From Syntrophales bacterium (lineage in GTDB: Bacteria > Desulfobacterota > Syntrophia > Syntrophales > UBA5619): 6,312 nucleotides of DNA. The position numbers and the translations under genes were made by a program. The DNA is taken from positions 1-6,312 of the forward strand of contig JAQTRB010000102.1 of the NCBI GenBank assembly GCA_028712015.1. The letters are read 5' to 3'. The notes under the pieces were generated by a model that worked only from the letters and a program-made list of their open reading frames with translations, did not search any database and was not told where the DNA came from. Within the stretch, counting starts at the first letter, position 1, and every line of letters starts with the position of its first letter. This document shows, piece by piece, positions 1-5,524 of this stretch.

Positions 1-277
1 CCTTTCCCAACGGATAAAGGTAGTAGCGGGAAATCCATTCGAAATAGGCAAGATCCTGCGTGTCGAAAAAAGGTTCGGGATCGGGCAGGTCGATGATGTC
101 CCGGATCGTTTGGTCGGGGGCCGCGGAGAGGATTTCGATGATCCAGCCGGTCAGGCGTTTTTTCCCGAAAGGAACCAAGACCCGTTTTCCCGGAGCCGCG
201 GATGTCACGAGGTGTCCGGGGACCGCATATGTGAATGTCTTCGCGGAGGGGATTGGAATGGCAACCCTTACAAACAT
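1..277 (-). CDS. priA: Primosomal protein N' (PriA), N-terminal part, partial
   Basis: PriA is the replication-restart helicase that recognises stalled or repaired forks and starts primosome reloading in the cytoplasm. Only the first 92 codons are in the window; the gene continues past position 1, so the helicase core and zinc-binding region are not visible. The visible part matches the PriA N-terminal 3'-DNA-binding domain: residues 5-20 contain VAIPIP and FTYAVP, residues 30-46 contain GKRVLVPFG followed by LTGWI, and residues 78-92 contain YFEWISRYYLYPLGK. These are hallmark PriA positions, so the call rests on motif recognition. The start is ATG at 277-275, with GAGG about ten bases upstream. 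The gene follows dksA in the same direction, but a strong terminator hairpin separates them and its T-tract ends only 14 bases before the ATG. I see no clear promoter of its own in the gap. Confidence 0.9.
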   Translation of the reverse strand, partial: MFVRVAIPIPSAKTFTYAVPGHLVTSAAPGKRVLVPFGKKRLTGWIIEILSAAPDQTIRDIIDLPDPEPFFDTQDLAYFEWISRYYLYPLGK

Positions 278-291
278 CCGGCGGGTTCCTC

Positions 292-335
292 AAAAAAAAC
301 CCCTCTTCGTTCCCCGGTGGAAGGGGGATGAGGGG
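292..335 (-). terminator. Intrinsic terminator after dksA
   Basis: Read on the minus strand, CCCCTC (335-330) pairs perfectly with GAGGGG (305-300), and the sequence between can fold further through TTCC/GGAA and CCCC/GGGG pairings. The stem is followed directly by eight T residues (299-292). This is a textbook Rho-independent terminator about 50 bases downstream of the dksA stop. A second G+C-rich hairpin lies between dksA and this one (GGGCGG at 362-357 pairing with CCGCCC at 348-343, with no T-tract). The T-tract runs almost into the priA ribosome-binding site. Confidence 0.85.
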
Positions 336-383
336 AATTGAAGGGCGGAGGTGTCGCCGCCCGGGATCGCGGGAGAAGGGGCG

Positions 384-776
384 TTATTCCCCTTTGAGTT
401 TTTCCATTTTTTCTTGCTTCATCTTGCAGTCGATGCAGAGGGTGGTCACCGGCCTTGCCATCAATCTCTTTTCGGATATCGGGCCATTGCAAACTTCGCA
501 GATGCCGAAAACGCCGTCGTCCATTCGCTGGATCGCCTCCTGCATCTTGAGGATCAGCTTTCTCTCGCGATCTCGGATCCGGAGCTCGAAATTTCGGTCG
601 GATTCGAGCGAGGCGCGATCATTGGGATCGGGGTAGTTTTCTTTCGCGCCGCTCGTCATTTCCGATACGGTCTTCCCCGCCTCCCCGAGAAGTTCATTGA
701 TCTTCTGGGAGAGCATATATCTGAAAAATTCAATCTTCTGGGGTTTCATGGTTGTTTTGGCCACGTCGCTTCTCAT
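384..776 (-). CDS. dksA: DksA/TraR-family RNA polymerase-binding transcription factor
   Basis: DksA binds the RNA polymerase secondary channel and, with ppGpp, represses rRNA promoters and activates amino-acid biosynthesis promoters. The 130-residue product has the family layout. A helical N-terminal part leads to a coiled-coil tip with the acidic signature D50-P-N-D53-R-A55, equivalent to the functional DxxDxA tip of E. coli DksA. Next comes the highly conserved ELRIRDRERKLI segment (64-75), then a four-cysteine zinc finger with pairs C93/C96 and C114/C117, and LMARP (105-109) between them. It is somewhat shorter than the roughly 150-residue E. coli protein, at the N-terminus. The start is uncertain. 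The ATG at 776 is the outermost, but AGGAG abuts it with no spacer. GTG at 764 would have a 12-base spacer and give MAKTTMKPQ, and ATG at 749 is also in frame. A sigma70-like promoter lies just upstream and a strong terminator downstream, so it is probably transcribed alone. Confidence 0.93.
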   Translation of the reverse strand: MRSDVAKTTMKPQKIEFFRYMLSQKINELLGEAGKTVSEMTSGAKENYPDPNDRASLESDRNFELRIRDRERKLILKMQEAIQRMDDGVFGICEVCNGPISEKRLMARPVTTLCIDCKMKQEKMEKLKGE

Positions 777-801
777 CTCCTAAATACAATTTGGGGGAAT
801 G

Positions 802-830
802 CTCATACAAGATCGCGGAAGGTTTGTAAA
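802..830 (-). promoter_or_regulatory. Sigma70-type promoter for dksA
   Basis: On the minus strand, TTTACA (830-825, five of six matches to the -35 consensus) is separated by exactly 17 bases from TATGAG (807-802, four of six matches to the -10 consensus). Transcription would start near 795, leaving a leader of about 20 bases that carries AGGAG before dksA. It sits immediately downstream of the probable rfaE2 terminator, as expected for an independent transcription unit. Predicted from sequence only. Confidence 0.6.
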
Positions 831-832
831 GC

Positions 833-867
833 AAAAAATGAACGGGACGTGTTTTTATTACCCATTC
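833..867 (-). terminator. Probable intrinsic terminator overlapping the end of rfaE2
   Basis: On the minus strand, GAATGGG (867-861) can pair with CCCGTTC (846-840) to form a 7-bp stem with one G-U pair. The loop of 14 bases includes the TAA stop of rfaE2. The stem is followed by ATTTTTT (839-833). The stem starts within the last codons of rfaE2. The long loop and modest stem make this weaker than the terminator after dksA, but its position directly before the dksA promoter supports it. Confidence 0.5.
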
Positions 868-1340
868 CGATAAACCTCAAGGATCTTTTCCACAATATTT
901 GTCGTAGAGGCCCCTTCGACCATCGGGATCAGAACGACCGTGCCTCCCCAGGATCGAACGGCCTTACGGCCAACCACGGCCTCTTCCGGCCAGTCTCCCC
1001 CCTTGAGCAGGCAATCGGGCCGAAGGTATTCGATCAGTGTAAGCGGGGTTGTTTCGTCGAAGAGGGTCACGTAGTCGACCGCCGCCAGCGAGGCGACCAC
1101 CTCGGCTCGCTCCTGCTGAGGGACGAGGGGCCGCCTTTCCCCCTTGATGGCGCGGACGGATGCGTCGCTGTTGACGGCCACGATGAGCAAATCGCCCATT
1201 TTACGCGCCTCGGCCAGATACCGGACGTGTCCCACGTGAAGAATATCGAAACAACCATTTGTGAAGGCAATCTTTTCGCCCCGACAACGGTGACGCTCCA
1301 CCTCTTCCCGCAACGCTTTCCAACCGAGAATCTTCTCCAT
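858..1340 (-). CDS. rfaE2: D-glycero-beta-D-manno-heptose 1-phosphate adenylyltransferase (RfaE2)
   Basis: This cytoplasmic enzyme transfers AMP from ATP to heptose 1-phosphate, giving ADP-heptose for the inner core of lipopolysaccharide. The 160-residue product is a single nucleotidyltransferase domain. TNGCFDILHVGH (27-38) contains the HxGH ATP-binding motif at 35-38, IVAVNSDASVR is at 53-63, LLKGGDW is at 111-117 and STTNIV is at 145-150. All are typical of the C-terminal half of the bifunctional HldE. There is no sugar-kinase domain, so this is the stand-alone form and a separate heptose kinase (RfaE1/HldA type) must be encoded elsewhere. The start is ATG at 1340, with AAGGA nine bases upstream. 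The frame is open further upstream to 1421, but that extension would overlap comF and matches nothing in the family. It begins 19 bases after the comF stop, so it is probably in one operon with rsfS and comF. Confidence 0.93.
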   Translation of the reverse strand: MEKILGWKALREEVERHRCRGEKIAFTNGCFDILHVGHVRYLAEARKMGDLLIVAVNSDASVRAIKGERRPLVPQQERAEVVASLAAVDYVTLFDETTPLTLIEYLRPDCLLKGGDWPEEAVVGRKAVRSWGGTVVLIPMVEGASTTNIVEKILEVYRNG

Positions 1341-1359
1341 AGGTCTGTTTCCTTCCGTT

Positions 1360-2148
1360 TCATCCATCGCCCGCGGCAGGCCGTTCGGGTAGGGTCGGCG
1401 CCGATTCGGGAGGGATATCATGATTCTGCACCGCTCGAGCCAATGTCAGGACGGCGACGGACTCCGCCTTCGCGCGGATCAGGATTCGGGAGCATTCCTC
1501 AAGCGTGCTCCCCGTGGTGTAGACATCGTCCACGAGAAGGAGCCGCCGGTCGGCGATCCGTTCCGGATGTCGGACCGCAAATACGCCGTGAACGTTTTCA
1601 GAACGTTCCTTCCGGTGCAAACCGACCTGCGGAGGCGTGAAAACCTCGCGTCGCAGCGACATGAAATCGAGCGGAATCTCGAACCGTTTGGCCAACTCCC
1701 GCGCGAGGATCACGGCCTGGTTGAAACCCCTGTCCCGCAGCTTTTTCCGATGCAACGGGACAGGTACAATCCGCTCAAAAACCTGCATATCCCAGATCGT
1801 TCCGGCAAAATCGGCCATGATTCCGCCCAGGATTTTACCGATGCCGGTTCTCCCGCGGTACTTGAACCGGTGGATGGCCGTCAGCAGCGTTTCCTCGTAC
1901 CGTCCGACCGAGCGGGCGACCGCATAGGGCTTGTCCTCCCGCAGACAGTCGCCGCAAAGGTGATCTTCCCCTTCCGTTACGGGAAATGGAACCCCGCAAC
2001 GCGGACAGAGAGGGGAGCGGATGGTTCGAATCCCGTCCAAGCAGGATGGACAGAAAGGAAGCGCACCGTGTCGCTCCAACAGGTCGTCGCAGGTGATGCA
2101 GCGGGGCGGAAAGACGAGGTCGGCGATCCCGGTCAGGATCTCTTTCAA
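1360..2148 (-). CDS. comF: ComF-family phosphoribosyltransferase-like protein
   Basis: ComF proteins are cytoplasmic and linked to uptake and processing of transforming DNA in competent bacteria, although many non-competent species carry them and the reaction is not firmly known. The 262-residue product has the full family layout. The N-terminal zinc-ribbon region has four CxxC pairs (C17/C20, C33/C36, C48/C51, C65/C68). YEETLLTAIHRFKYRG (84-99) follows, then VPVPLHRKKLRDRGFNQA (128-145), TPPQVGLHRKERSENVHGVF (171-190), and the PRPP-binding loop LLLVDDVYTTGST (203-215). The last 20 or so residues are proline- and alanine-rich and poorly conserved. The start is TTG at 2148, with AAGGA eight bases upstream that also forms part of the last codons of rsfS. 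The rsfS stop is only two bases away, which implies translational coupling. The two acidic residues of the PRPP loop are present, so nothing suggests loss of function. Confidence 0.9.
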   Translation of the reverse strand: MKEILTGIADLVFPPRCITCDDLLERHGALPFCPSCLDGIRTIRSPLCPRCGVPFPVTEGEDHLCGDCLREDKPYAVARSVGRYEETLLTAIHRFKYRGRTGIGKILGGIMADFAGTIWDMQVFERIVPVPLHRKKLRDRGFNQAVILARELAKRFEIPLDFMSLRREVFTPPQVGLHRKERSENVHGVFAVRHPERIADRRLLLVDDVYTTGSTLEECSRILIRAKAESVAVLTLARAVQNHDIPPESAPTLPERPAAGDG

Positions 2149-2150
2149 GG

Positions 2151-2549
2151 TTACATTCCTTCAGGCAGTTCCTTCAGCGAAGCCGTTCCCTCGGGGATGG
2201 CCAGCCGCGGCGTCTCGAACCAGAGCCGCTCCAGATCGTAGAAGGTTCGGACGGATTCGAGAAAAACGTGGATGATCACATCGTCGTAATCCAGAAGGAC
2301 CCATCTCCCCGCATCTTCCCCTTCGACCCCCAGGGGCAGGATCTTCAGCTTTTTTAAATTTTCCTGAATGGCGGCGGCGATCGCCCGGACCTGGCGGTCG
2401 GACGTACCGCTGCAGAGGATAAAGTAATCCGCAAAGGTGGAAACCGCGCTTACATTCAGGATGATGAGGTCTTTTGCCTTTTTTTCCAGAGAGGCGTTGA
2501 GGCATAACAGCGCCCTCTCCCGCGAATTTCTCTCCTTTTCCTTCGCCAA
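2151..2549 (-). CDS. rsfS: Ribosomal silencing factor RsfS (YbeB/Iojap family)
   Basis: RsfS binds ribosomal protein uL14 on the 50S subunit and blocks joining with the 30S subunit, reducing translation when nutrients are short. The 132-residue product shows the family signature throughout: KAKDLIILNVS (24-34), FADYFILCSGTSDRQVRAIA (39-58), GVEGEDAGRWVLLDYDDVII (74-93), HVF and the RTFYDLERLW block (101-110). The length is normal for the family. The start is TTG at 2549, preceded by GAGGAGGAG a few bases upstream. I see no other plausible start between it and the in-frame stop at 2636-2634. A promoter with a perfect TTGACA lies about 80 bases upstream. In many bacteria rsfS sits beside nadD and rlmH, but here it leads an rsfS-comF-rfaE2 group. 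Confidence 0.95.
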   Translation of the reverse strand: MAKEKERNSRERALLCLNASLEKKAKDLIILNVSAVSTFADYFILCSGTSDRQVRAIAAAIQENLKKLKILPLGVEGEDAGRWVLLDYDDVIIHVFLESVRTFYDLERLWFETPRLAIPEGTASLKELPEGM

Positions 2550-2633
2550 ATCTCCTCCTCTTTTCGATTGGCCGGCGGAACGGTTGCGGCGTCTCTCTCC
2601 GCGCCTCTTCCCGTGACGGCCTCCGTTGGCTTT

Positions 2634-2662
2634 TCATTAGCAGAATAGAGAGTTTGTGTCAA
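2634..2662 (-). promoter_or_regulatory. Promoter for the rsfS-comF-rfaE2 unit
   Basis: On the minus strand a perfect TTGACA (2662-2657) lies 17 bases from TAATGA (2639-2634), which is preceded by TGC as in extended -10 promoters. The -10 box itself is a poor match; reading GCTAAT instead improves the box but shortens the spacer to 15. Transcription would start near 2627 and give a leader of about 78 bases before rsfS. Confidence 0.5.
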
Positions 2663-2691
2663 TGAACATCCGGCATACGGCGGATTCGCGG

Positions 2692-2720
2692 TTGTGAAAT
2701 GCACCCGCTTGTGCTAAACA
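2692..2720 (+). promoter_or_regulatory. Candidate promoter for the isomerase-permease unit
   Basis: TTGTGA (2692-2697) is followed after 17 bases by TAAACA (2715-2720), again with TGC just before the -10 box. Both boxes are weak matches (about four and three of six). The geometry mirrors the opposite-facing rsfS promoter. The -10 lies within the inverted repeat at 2708-2724. The predicted start is near 2727, ten bases before the ribosome-binding site GGAGGT (2737-2742). Confidence 0.35.
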
Positions 2721-2724
2721 CAAG
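2708..2724. repeat. Perfect inverted repeat in the divergent promoter region
   Basis: CTTGTG (2708-2713) and CACAAG (2719-2724) are perfect inverted arms around the 5-base spacer CTAAA. The repeat covers the candidate rightward -10 box, a position where a bound dimeric repressor would block transcription. A looser pair, ATCCG (2668-2672) and CGGAT (2681-2685), lies between the two -35 boxes. No T-run follows, so a terminator role is unlikely. The operator role is inference. Confidence 0.4.
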
Positions 2725-2751
2725 GCCCGGACGAACGGAGGTCAGTGTCCC

Positions 2752-3546
2752 ATGCGGGAGATTCTGCAAAAGATACAGGTTCATGTCCCCTTTCATCTCC
2801 TCCGGGAAAAGTTGTTGCCCTGGGTGATTCGGGAGCGGGTCAATCCGGAGATCAGTTTCAACCACCTCGATCTTGACCGTTTTCAAAAGGCTGATTTCCG
2901 GGAGATGGCGGAACGTCTCGCCGACTCGGATCTTTCGGTGACCTTCCACGCTCCTTTCATGGACTTGCGACCCGGGGCGCTCGATCCCCGGATCCGAGAG
3001 GTGACCCTGGAACGCCTCCGCCGGGTTTTCGATCTGGTCTCCTGCTTCAAACCCCGTTCCGTGGTCTGCCACCCCTCATTCGACGAGAAATACTATATCT
3101 CGGCGGAGGACCGGTGGCTCGAAAACAGCCTGTCCTTCTGGCGGATCCTTCTCGATGATATCCGGGAGGCGGAGACGATCATCGCGCTGGAGAACGTCTA
3201 TGAACGAGACCCCAAACCGTTAAAAAACCTGCTGGATGCGCTGGACTCACCGAAGGTCCGCTTCTGTTTCGATACCGGTCATGCAAACGCCTTCGGCGGC
3301 GTACCGCCGGTTTTCTGGATCGAGACCCTGGGCGATCGGCTGGGCGAGATTCATATCCACGACAACGACGGCACGACGGATGAGCATCTGCCGGTGGGTG
3401 AGGGGAATATCCCTTTTCGCGAACTCTTCGCCGGGGTCCGCGAAAAAAAACTCCGGCCGATCCTCACGGTGGAATCCCATTCGGCAAAGGGTCTTCAGCG
3501 GATGTTGGAGAACCTCCAGTTGATGAAACTGTTGGAAGGTTTCTGA
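2752..3546 (+). CDS. Sugar phosphate isomerase/epimerase-like TIM-barrel protein
   Basis: The 264-residue protein belongs to the xylose-isomerase-like TIM-barrel superfamily, which also includes endonuclease IV. Its members are metal-dependent sugar isomerases, epimerases and dehydratases. The expected metal and catalytic positions occur at successive strand ends: H66 in TFHAPF, H107 in VVCHPSF, E147 in IALENVY, D174 and H177 in FCFDTGHANAF, H201 and H203 in EIHIHDNDG, H212 in HLPVGEG, and E241 in TVES. The site therefore looks intact, but the substrate cannot be read from the sequence. The length is normal for the family. The start is ATG at 2752, with GGAGGT nine bases upstream. The gene lies 43 bases before the DppB/OppB-type permease gene on the same strand, so the two may share a transcript. 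A DNA-repair endonuclease IV is less likely, given the sugar-isomerase-style HLPVGEG motif. Confidence 0.8.
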   Translation: MREILQKIQVHVPFHLLREKLLPWVIRERVNPEISFNHLDLDRFQKADFREMAERLADSDLSVTFHAPFMDLRPGALDPRIREVTLERLRRVFDLVSCFKPRSVVCHPSFDEKYYISAEDRWLENSLSFWRILLDDIREAETIIALENVYERDPKPLKNLLDALDSPKVRFCFDTGHANAFGGVPPVFWIETLGDRLGEIHIHDNDGTTDEHLPVGEGNIPFRELFAGVREKKLRPILTVESHSAKGLQRMLENLQLMKLLEGF

Positions 3547-3589
3547 CATTTTCTTGATCGTCGGGCGGAGAAGAGGGATAGAGAGAGGC

Positions 3590-4564
3590 ATGCTTCGCTA
3601 CATCGCAAAGAGACTTCTCTTCATGATTCCGCTTCTGTTCGGGATTACGGTCGTCTGTTTTACCGTGATGCACCTGGCGCCGGGCTCCCCGACCGACCTT
3701 CAGACCCAGATGAATCCGCGTGCCTCCGTGGAGATGAAGGAGCGCCTCCGGTCGATGTATGACCTGGATAAACCGCTGCCCGTGCAATATATCCGGTGGC
3801 TCGGAAAACTGGCCCATCTCGATCTGGGAATTTCTTTTTCCACGGATCGACGACCGGTTGCGGACAAGATTCTCGAAAGGCTGCCGATCACGATCCTGTT
3901 GAACGTGCTATCGATGCTGCTTATCTTCGTTGTGGCCATTCCGCTCGGAGTGCTCTCCGCGGTCCGCCAGGATTCACTCTTCGACCGGGTCACGGCCGTC
4001 ATCGTTTTTATCGGTTTTGCCGTGCCGACCTTCTGGTTGGCCCTCCTGCTGATGATTCTATTCGGCGTCCATCTCGGTTGGCTCCCCATCTCGGGGATCC
4101 GCTCGCTGAACGCCGAATATCTGCCGCCGGGCATGGCCTTCTGGGATCTGATCCGACATCTCATTCTGCCGGTGCTCCTCGCGGCATTCGGCGGACTGGC
4201 CGGGCTGTCCCGGTACATGCGGGCGAACATGCTGGAGGTGATCAGACAGGACTTCATCCTGACGGCCAGGGCCAAGGGGCTTTCCGAGCGGGTCGTGATC
4301 TACCGGCATGCGCTGCGAAACGCCCTTCTGCCGGTGATTACGATCCTCGGATTGTCGGTTCCGGGACTCATCGGGGGCAGCGTCATCTTCGAGACGATCT
4401 TCGCCATCCCCGGAATGGGACAGCTTTTCTACATGGCGGTCATGGCCCGGGACTATCCGGTGGTTATGGGGATCCTCTTCATCGGCGCCGTTCTTACGCT
4501 GTTTGGGAATCTGATCGCTGACGTCTTCTATGCGCTGGCCGATCCGCGGATCCGGGTATCCTGA
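3590..4564 (+). CDS. ABC transporter permease, DppB/OppB family
   Basis: This inner-membrane protein would form half of the channel of a peptide-, nickel- or oligosaccharide-type ABC importer. The 324-residue product starts with the typical N-terminus MLRYIAKRLL, followed by a first membrane segment at about 9-29. HLAPGSPTD (28-36) and the Y57-D-L-D segment before LPVQYIRW follow in the periplasmic region. Further hydrophobic segments lie near 101-123, 136-158, 189-208, 253-275 and 290-312. The cytoplasmic EAA-type loop that contacts the ATPase is at about 218-248, with ARAKGL (226-231) and HALRNALLPV (240-249). The C-terminus ends in YALADPRIRVS, as usual for the family. ATG at 3590 is chosen because it gives the family N-terminus; a TTG further upstream at 3554 is in frame but unsupported. 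The ribosome-binding site is purine-rich but weak. The substrate cannot be assigned. The partner permease gene follows almost directly. Confidence 0.92.
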   Translation: MLRYIAKRLLFMIPLLFGITVVCFTVMHLAPGSPTDLQTQMNPRASVEMKERLRSMYDLDKPLPVQYIRWLGKLAHLDLGISFSTDRRPVADKILERLPITILLNVLSMLLIFVVAIPLGVLSAVRQDSLFDRVTAVIVFIGFAVPTFWLALLLMILFGVHLGWLPISGIRSLNAEYLPPGMAFWDLIRHLILPVLLAAFGGLAGLSRYMRANMLEVIRQDFILTARAKGLSERVVIYRHALRNALLPVITILGLSVPGLIGGSVIFETIFAIPGMGQLFYMAVMARDYPVVMGILFIGAVLTLFGNLIADVFYALADPRIRVS

Positions 4565-4573
4565 GGGATGAAC

Positions 4574-5407
4574 ATGGGAAACGATTTCAAGAAAAGATTC
4601 ATGAGCAACCGGATGGCGGTCGCGGGGAGCGTCATCGTCATCTTTCTGTTTGCCGTCTCGTTGCTCGCGCCCTGGCTCACCCCCCATGACCCGAACGCCA
4701 TCGACCTGAAGAATGTTCTCGCCTCCCCTTCGGAGGGGCATCCCTTCGGGACGGATCCGCTCGGACGGGACGTTCTCTCCCGAATGATCTGGGGGGCGGG
4801 GATCTCCCTCAAAGTGGGTTTCGTGGCGACCGGAATCTCCATCCTGATCGGAACGATTCTCGGGGCGCTGGCCGGCTACTACGGACGCTGGGTGGACGCG
4901 TTGATCATGCGGTTCGTGGACATCATGCTCTGCTTTCCGACTTTTTTTCTGATCCTGGCGGTGATCGCGATTCTGGAGCCCTCCATCTGGAACATCATGA
5001 TCGTGATCGGCCTGACCGGATGGATGGGGGTGACGCGGCTGGTCCGGGCGGACTTCACCTCCCTCAAGGAAAGGGATTTCGTCCAGGCGGCGCGGGCGAT
5101 CGGCGCCGGGGACCTTCGGATCATCTTCCTGCACATTCTTCCGAACGCGATGGCGTCGGTGCTGGTCACGGCCACACTCGGCGTGGCGGGGGCGATTCTC
5201 ACGGAATCGGCGCTGAGCTTCCTCGGAATCGGAGTTCAGCCGCCCACGCCGAGTTGGGGGAACATTCTAACGGCGGGAAAGGACAACATCGACATCGCCT
5301 GGTGGCTCTCGTTCTACCCCGGGCTGGCCATTCTAATCACCGTCCTCGGTTACAATCTGCTCGGGGAGGGAATCCGGGACGCCCTCGACCCCCGTCTGCG
5401 GCGGTAA
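4574..5407 (+). CDS. ABC transporter permease, DppC/OppC family
   Basis: This is the second channel subunit and presumably pairs with the preceding DppB/OppB-type protein in the inner membrane. Residues are counted from ATG 4574 (277 in all). The N-terminal membrane segment is at about 15-33, then HPFGTDPLGRDVLSR (56-70), the family signature. Hydrophobic segments lie near 81-103, 114-134, 138-156, 190-210 and 246-264. The EAA-type ATPase-contact loop is at about 168-191, with ARAIGA (173-178) and HILPN (187-191). ESALSFLGIGVQPPTPSWG (211-229) and the C-terminal GYNLLGEGIRDALDPRLRR complete the match. ATG 4574 is preferred because GAGGG (4563-4567), which overlaps the stop of the upstream gene, is six bases from it. 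ATG 4568 is in frame two codons earlier but almost touches that site. No substrate-binding protein or ATPase gene follows; the next gene is convergent and unrelated. Confidence 0.92.
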   Translation: MGNDFKKRFMSNRMAVAGSVIVIFLFAVSLLAPWLTPHDPNAIDLKNVLASPSEGHPFGTDPLGRDVLSRMIWGAGISLKVGFVATGISILIGTILGALAGYYGRWVDALIMRFVDIMLCFPTFFLILAVIAILEPSIWNIMIVIGLTGWMGVTRLVRADFTSLKERDFVQAARAIGAGDLRIIFLHILPNAMASVLVTATLGVAGAILTESALSFLGIGVQPPTPSWGNILTAGKDNIDIAWWLSFYPGLAILITVLGYNLLGEGIRDALDPRLRR

Positions 5408-5524
5408 CGGGTGTGGTGGTCCCTTTGGTATTCTGGCACACTCAGACGATGCGTACATCTATTTCGTTTACGAACAAAGCAGCAACTTTTGGTTCATCAT
5501 TGCGATGATGATTACCGTTTGAAC
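5408..5524. other. Intergenic stretch between convergent genes
   Basis: This 117-base gap separates the end of the DppC/OppC-type gene from the end of the HD-GYP gene. It marks where base composition drops from strongly G+C-rich to near-balanced. On the plus strand, the frame ending in TGA at 5520-5522 reads without a stop through the gap. It gives a protein-like tail that includes AYIYFVYEQ and ends FWFIIAMMITV, but it has no start codon with a ribosome-binding site. It may be a gene remnant or chance. No convincing T-rich terminator is present for either neighbour. Confidence 0.4.
5494..5511. repeat. Perfect 7-bp hairpin between convergent genes
   Basis: TCATCAT (5494-5500) and ATGATGA (5505-5511) pair perfectly around the tetraloop TGCG, just downstream of the HD-GYP stop on the minus strand and about 90 bases after the permease stop on the plus strand. 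It could end or stabilise transcripts from either side, but neither strand has a following T-run, so an intrinsic-terminator call is weak. Confidence 0.4.

Noticed and set aside
1341..1421. Upstream extension of rfaE2
   Set aside because: It would overlap the end of comF and adds a non-conserved arginine- and proline-rich tail, whereas ATG 1340 has a good ribosome-binding site and the family N-terminus.
351..1640. Long plus-strand open frame of 429 codons
   Set aside because: It runs antisense across dksA, rfaE2 and part of comF, all clearly real on the minus strand. Its translation shows no recognisable domain, so it is a shadow of G+C-rich coding DNA.
1420..2241. Plus-strand open frame of 273 codons
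   Set aside because: It is antisense to comF and the end of rsfS, which carry full family motifs; nothing in it resembles a known protein.
2161..2637. Minus-strand open frame beginning at an ATG in the rsfS leader
   Set aside because: It overlaps rsfS in another frame, has an arginine- and proline-rich translation, and its ATG falls on the predicted -10 box.
3554..3589. TTG-initiated extension of the DppB/OppB-type permease
   Set aside because: It adds twelve residues before the canonical MLRYIAKRLL start and has no ribosome-binding site of its own.
4058..5134. Long minus-strand open frame of 358 codons opposite the permease genes
   Set aside because: It is antisense to two confident permeases. 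Its translation is a low-complexity run of H, D, P, R, E and Q typical of reversed membrane-protein codons.
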